The position numbers and the translations under genes are program-made. Of a DNA stretch of 64,000 nucleotides, positions 60,922-64,000 are shown one piece after another (the stretch's first letter is position 1; every line of letters begins with the position of its first letter). The notes below the pieces were generated by a model. It was given only the letters and a program-made list of their open reading frames with translations. It ran no database searches and had not been told where the DNA came from. Source of the DNA: Glandiceps talaboti (taxonomy: Eukaryota; Hemichordata; Enteropneusta; Spengelidae); the NCBI RefSeq assembly GCF_964340395.1, contig NC_135565.1, positions 7,667,742-7,731,741 on the forward strand, read 5' to 3'.

Positions 60922-62049
60922 ATTAGATATTACTATGGGCTGCTATGACGGAGCAGAAACTTGCGAGGCACCTACTTACTTAGTAAAGTCAAACATATGT
61001 TTGATAATGAGGTAGGATTATACAGGGATGATGGCCTAGCTGTACTCCGTAACCATTCACCATCGAAAGCCAACAAAGTAGCCAAGCAGCTAACTTCAGA
61101 ATTTAAGAAACTCGGCCTTAGAATCACCACCGACCAAGGTATCAAAATTGTCAACTTCCATGATGTCACTTTCAACTTGCGTGACGAGTCATACCGACCG
61201 TACACAAAACCAAATAACACCACCCACTACGTCAACAAGAAATCAAACCATCCTAAAGCCATAATTAAGACCATACCCAGCTCGGTAAACCAACGACTAT
61301 CCAACATTTCCAGTGATGAACAACTATTCGACGCCACTACATCATCCTACCAAGATGCACTCAATGAAGCAGGATATAATCACACCCTCAAATTTGACCA
61401 AACAAGACACACTCAACGCAAGCGGAATCGCAGCCGTAATATAACTTGGTTCAACCCACCTTACAGTAAACACGTTTCAACAAACATCGGTAGAAAATTT
61501 CTCAACCTCATCGACAAGCATTTCCCCATATCCAGTGTACTGCATAAAATCTTCAACCGTAATAATACTAAAGTGAGCTATAGTTGCATGGACAACATGG
61601 GTAAATTAATCAGCGGTCATAATAAATCCATACTTTCAAAAGCTAAGCAAACACAACAAAATACCTGTAACTGCAGAAAACCAAAGGAGTGCCCTCCCGC
61701 AGGAAAATGCCTCATAAAAAGCGTTGTTTACAAAGCAACAGTCACCACTAACCAAGATCACAAATCATACATAGGCGTTAGTGACACAGAATTCAAAAGC
61801 AGGTTTAACAACCACAAGTCTTCATTTAAACTTGATCACAAGAAGAAAGACACTGCACTCAGTAAATACATTTGGCACCTAAAAGACAGCAACATTAATT
61901 ACGACGTACACTGGTCAGTTCTCAAGCAGGCTTCCTCATACTCTAACGTTACCAAACGATGTCAACTATGCCTCTGGGAAAAATATTTTATTCATGATAA
62001 CTGCCGACAAATCAACGAACTTAAACAGCAGAACAGAATTAATCAGTAA
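60922..62049 (+). mobile_element. Penelope-like retroelement, 5'-truncated (reverse transcriptase end plus GIY-YIG)
   Basis: A 362-codon frame from 60961 starts at the end of the reverse-transcriptase palm: GLYRDDGLAVL holds the YxDD catalytic box. Upstream, LDITMGCYDGAETCE continues the same domain in another frame, so a one-base indel lies near 60962, and the copy stops at a (CATA)n/(CA)n tract. The linker has NCRKPKECPPAGKC, typical of Penelope proteins. The end carries a GIY-YIG nuclease (VYKATVT, SYIGVSDTEFKSRFNNHKSSF region). It inserts by target-primed reverse transcription in living elements; this copy lacks most of its reverse transcriptase and is dead. It sits in the F-type lectin intron, plus strand. 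Confidence 0.85.
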
Positions 62050-62184
62050 ATGCCGGCACTCTAACAAGTTCTTACTTAATAATACGTAACCTTTGTTGTC
62101 AATCTTTTTGTGTACACACAGCCGTCAGTGAACACACAAGTTATGTACATAAAGCAGGATGTTAGCTAACGAATACTATTAAAC

Positions 62185-62237
62185 CACACTATTACACCTG
62201 ACGATCCTTCGGGTGAAACGGTCCGTAGTGTAATTCC
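62185..62237 (+). ncRNA. Candidate hammerhead ribozyme of the Penelope-like element
   Basis: Core CTGACGA at 62198-62204 and GAA(A) at 62215-62218, with stem I formed by ATTACAC (62191-62197) and GTGTAAT (62228-62234). Stem III is tiny: AC, a GGTCC loop, GT, then A at the cleavage position. Minimal-stem-III type I hammerheads are known from Penelope-like elements. Stem II (TCC TTCG GGT) has a U-U mismatch at its base, so this copy may be weak. It lies 140 bp after the ORF stop. Confidence 0.55.
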
Positions 62238-62271
62238 ACTATGTAATATCAGACTCGTCTTCTTTCATTTT

Positions 62272-62383
<112 letters not shown>

Positions 62384-62555
62384 TACTCAAATGATATATC
62401 CATAAAAATGAAACTTCTGAAGTAAAGGACTATACGTTCATCAATGCTACCACTGCTACGTCATTACTTCAATATCATCATTGTCACAATCCTCGTTATC
62501 GTTTCTGAACTCTTCTTAATTCATATATTCTAATTACATAATATGATGTACTTAC

Positions 62556-62780
62556 ATCCTCCTTGGATGGTTTCCGTGTCACAAGCCCCAAGCATCGGAT
62601 AGTGAAGGATTACTTTATCGACTTGTCGATTTCCTCCTAAATCTATGATGAAGGAAGGCACAGTTGTCTCTTCGCCCGTGTAAGCACATGTAGCGCTATT
62701 ACCATCAACTAGAAATGGATATGTGTCCTTATTACCAGCACTATTAACACTCGTAACATCTTTATTGTATGCCAAATTGA
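62556..62780 (-). CDS. F-type lectin (fucolectin-like) domain, N-terminal exon
   Basis: 75 residues, phase 1 on both sides: VNLAYNKDVTSVNSAG, FLVDGNSATC, SFIIDLGGNRQVDKVILHY. This is the opening of the F-type lectin jelly roll (VNLAxxKxxxQSS, AVDGN, WWxVDLG). The Trp pair before VDLG is missing. The exon ends IQGG and a gtaagt donor. It joins in phase with 59521-59368 to restore GGCGYKQTTVKVGN. A secreted or surface sugar-binding protein is likely, but neighbouring exons are not resolved. Confidence 0.75.
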
Positions 62781-63114
62781 CTGGTGAAAGAAATACAGAA
62801 AAATCATTGTTTTCCTTTTACTACAAAAGTGAAAACAAATAACATGCAGTATTATCACACCTATGTTCGAACACTTGCTGAACAGTACAAGTAGAAAGCT
62901 ACTAAAAATTGAACACGATCAGGATATTAATTGTCCAAAGGACCTATACCATTAGTCTCATGTACAATATTCCTATTTTACATCATTTGTCACTATCATC
63001 AAGGAATAAGAAAAAGAAATGATTATAAAAGCCCCCTCAAACCAAACACAAATCTCCTACAATAACATAGTTTTGTTGCGTTCCCAAGTGAAAGTTTGAA
63101 AGTGCAATCAGCTT

Positions 63115-63290
63115 TATTGTTTAAATTTGTCATGTTACATTAAACTCCCATTTACTAAGGAGGAATTTGCTTTCCATATCAATGGTGACACTTGACGTAC
63201 ATATTGTCTGTTGACATAGATATTGTCATCGGGAGCGCATTTACAGGCTCTATTGTACAGAACTAATGGTCCCTCCATGTAAGTGCTTAC
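63115..63290 (-). CDS. Possible terminal exon of an unrecognised gene
   Basis: Minus-strand open segment after a tattgtag acceptor: VSTYMEGPLVLYNRACKCAP, then SPLIWKANSSLVNGSLM and a stop. Four hydrophobic/cysteine features and an NSS/NGS sequon pair look secreted, but I recognise no domain and the frame is short. It may be a chance ORF. Confidence 0.25.
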
Positions 63291-63371
63291 CCTACAATAT
63301 CCAACGTTCTTACATTTGAAGTAAATGTTCGTATACACTCTAAACAAACATGAAATATTAACGGATTTTAC

Positions 63372-63377
<6 letters not shown>

Positions 63378-63462
<85 letters not shown>
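63378..63462. repeat. (AT)n tract
   Basis: Perfect dinucleotide run. Confidence 0.95.
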
Positions 63463-63466
<4 letters not shown>

Positions 63467-63789
63467 AGCACACATTACTGTTAGTATTTACAGAGGTCTA
63501 AGCAGTACGTGTGATGTTTAAATATTTTAAAGGATTGTTATTTGTAGTGTATATTTAATTGTGTTATTGGGAGTCCTTTAAAGTTCGTATTTCGTTTTTA
63601 AGACACAAACCATCTGTACATTAGTATATTGTATCTTAACTTTTATTTCAATAAGTTTAATGTATGAAACATATCACCATAATTTCTCTTACGAGTGACA
63701 ATAAAGTTTTATTGTATCTTGTATCTTGTGTTTATTCTGATCAGTGTTATTACACCATTTTCAGACTTCGTGTCGACAGAATCTCTAGT

Positions 63790-64000
63790 CAGTGCTTTGA
63801 AAATGATAATGAGGCACTATAACTTTAAATGGGGCTTTGTCAAACCTTTAAGTTAATTTGCTTATAGGTTATTTTAAACATACAGCCATGAATTAAATGA
63901 AAATAGATGAAAGAAAACAGAACGTTATGCCGAACATTATTTATGATTTTTTTTTTCAATTATTTGAACAAGCTACAGGTTAATCAGACAAATTGAAATC
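63790..64000. repeat. Second copy of the 59000-59235 segment, cut by the window edge
   Basis: Collinear with 59000-59235, which lies just downstream (minus sense) of the F-type lectin C-terminal exon. A further lectin exon copy may therefore lie beyond 64000. Confidence 0.65.

Overview
This is a eukaryotic, AT-rich genomic window. Coding capacity is carried by short exons (36-430 bp, one of about 1 kb) with GT/AG junctions, separated by introns full of microsatellites and decayed repeats. Trefoil, EGF, CUB, C-type lectin, LDL-A and F-type lectin modules, a leucine-rich-repeat GPCR, a Penelope-like retroelement and an EnSpm-like transposase point to a marine invertebrate bilaterian (lophotrochozoan or non-vertebrate deuterostome). 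The sequence does not let me name the species.

The core of the window is one very large minus-strand gene (46682 down to about 20702), called gene A here. I reconstructed 29 exons by hand. Their splice phases agree at every junction and the summed coding length is divisible by three (about 1,817 residues). In order they encode: signal peptide, trefoil, a two-exon jelly-roll-like module, EGF, a Link-like module, an unrecognised two-exon module, a PAN-like module, CUB, a C-type lectin domain in three exons, a short linker, seven LDL-A modules, an LRR cap plus five LRRs, a seven-helix domain of the LGR/relaxin-receptor/GRL101 type, and a degenerate protein-kinase C-lobe fragment. Every extracellular module is bounded by phase-1 introns, and the LRR exons by phase-2 introns.

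A second, plus-strand copy (gene B, 49066-52378) duplicates only the seven-helix exon, the kinase-like exon and the acidic tail, in inverted orientation. The lesions are complementary. A has the full ectodomain but two nonsense codons in the tail exon and has lost the catalytic-loop Asp. B has a longer open tail with a frameshift, keeps the HGD motif and has no ectodomain. A nonsense-bearing plus-strand relic of the LRR-cap exon lies in the first intron of gene A.

Left of the receptors (1-20 kb) are decayed tandem arrays, an L1-like LINE remnant (ORF1 and part of the endonuclease) and a broken EnSpm/CACTA-type (Transposase_21-like) transposase. Right of them (53-64 kb) are tandem arrays, an 86-bp-stem fold-back, and two exons of an F-type lectin domain (minus strand) whose intron holds a 5'-truncated Penelope-like element. 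That element has a YRDD reverse-transcriptase box, a GIY-YIG endonuclease and, just 3' of the ORF, a candidate hammerhead ribozyme. Three families of non-autonomous repeats occur in introns and flanks.

Working picture: a modular lectin/LDL-A/LRR receptor locus that has been partly duplicated by inversion and heavily invaded by repeats. Splice structures and domain calls were made by eye, with no alignment or expression data.
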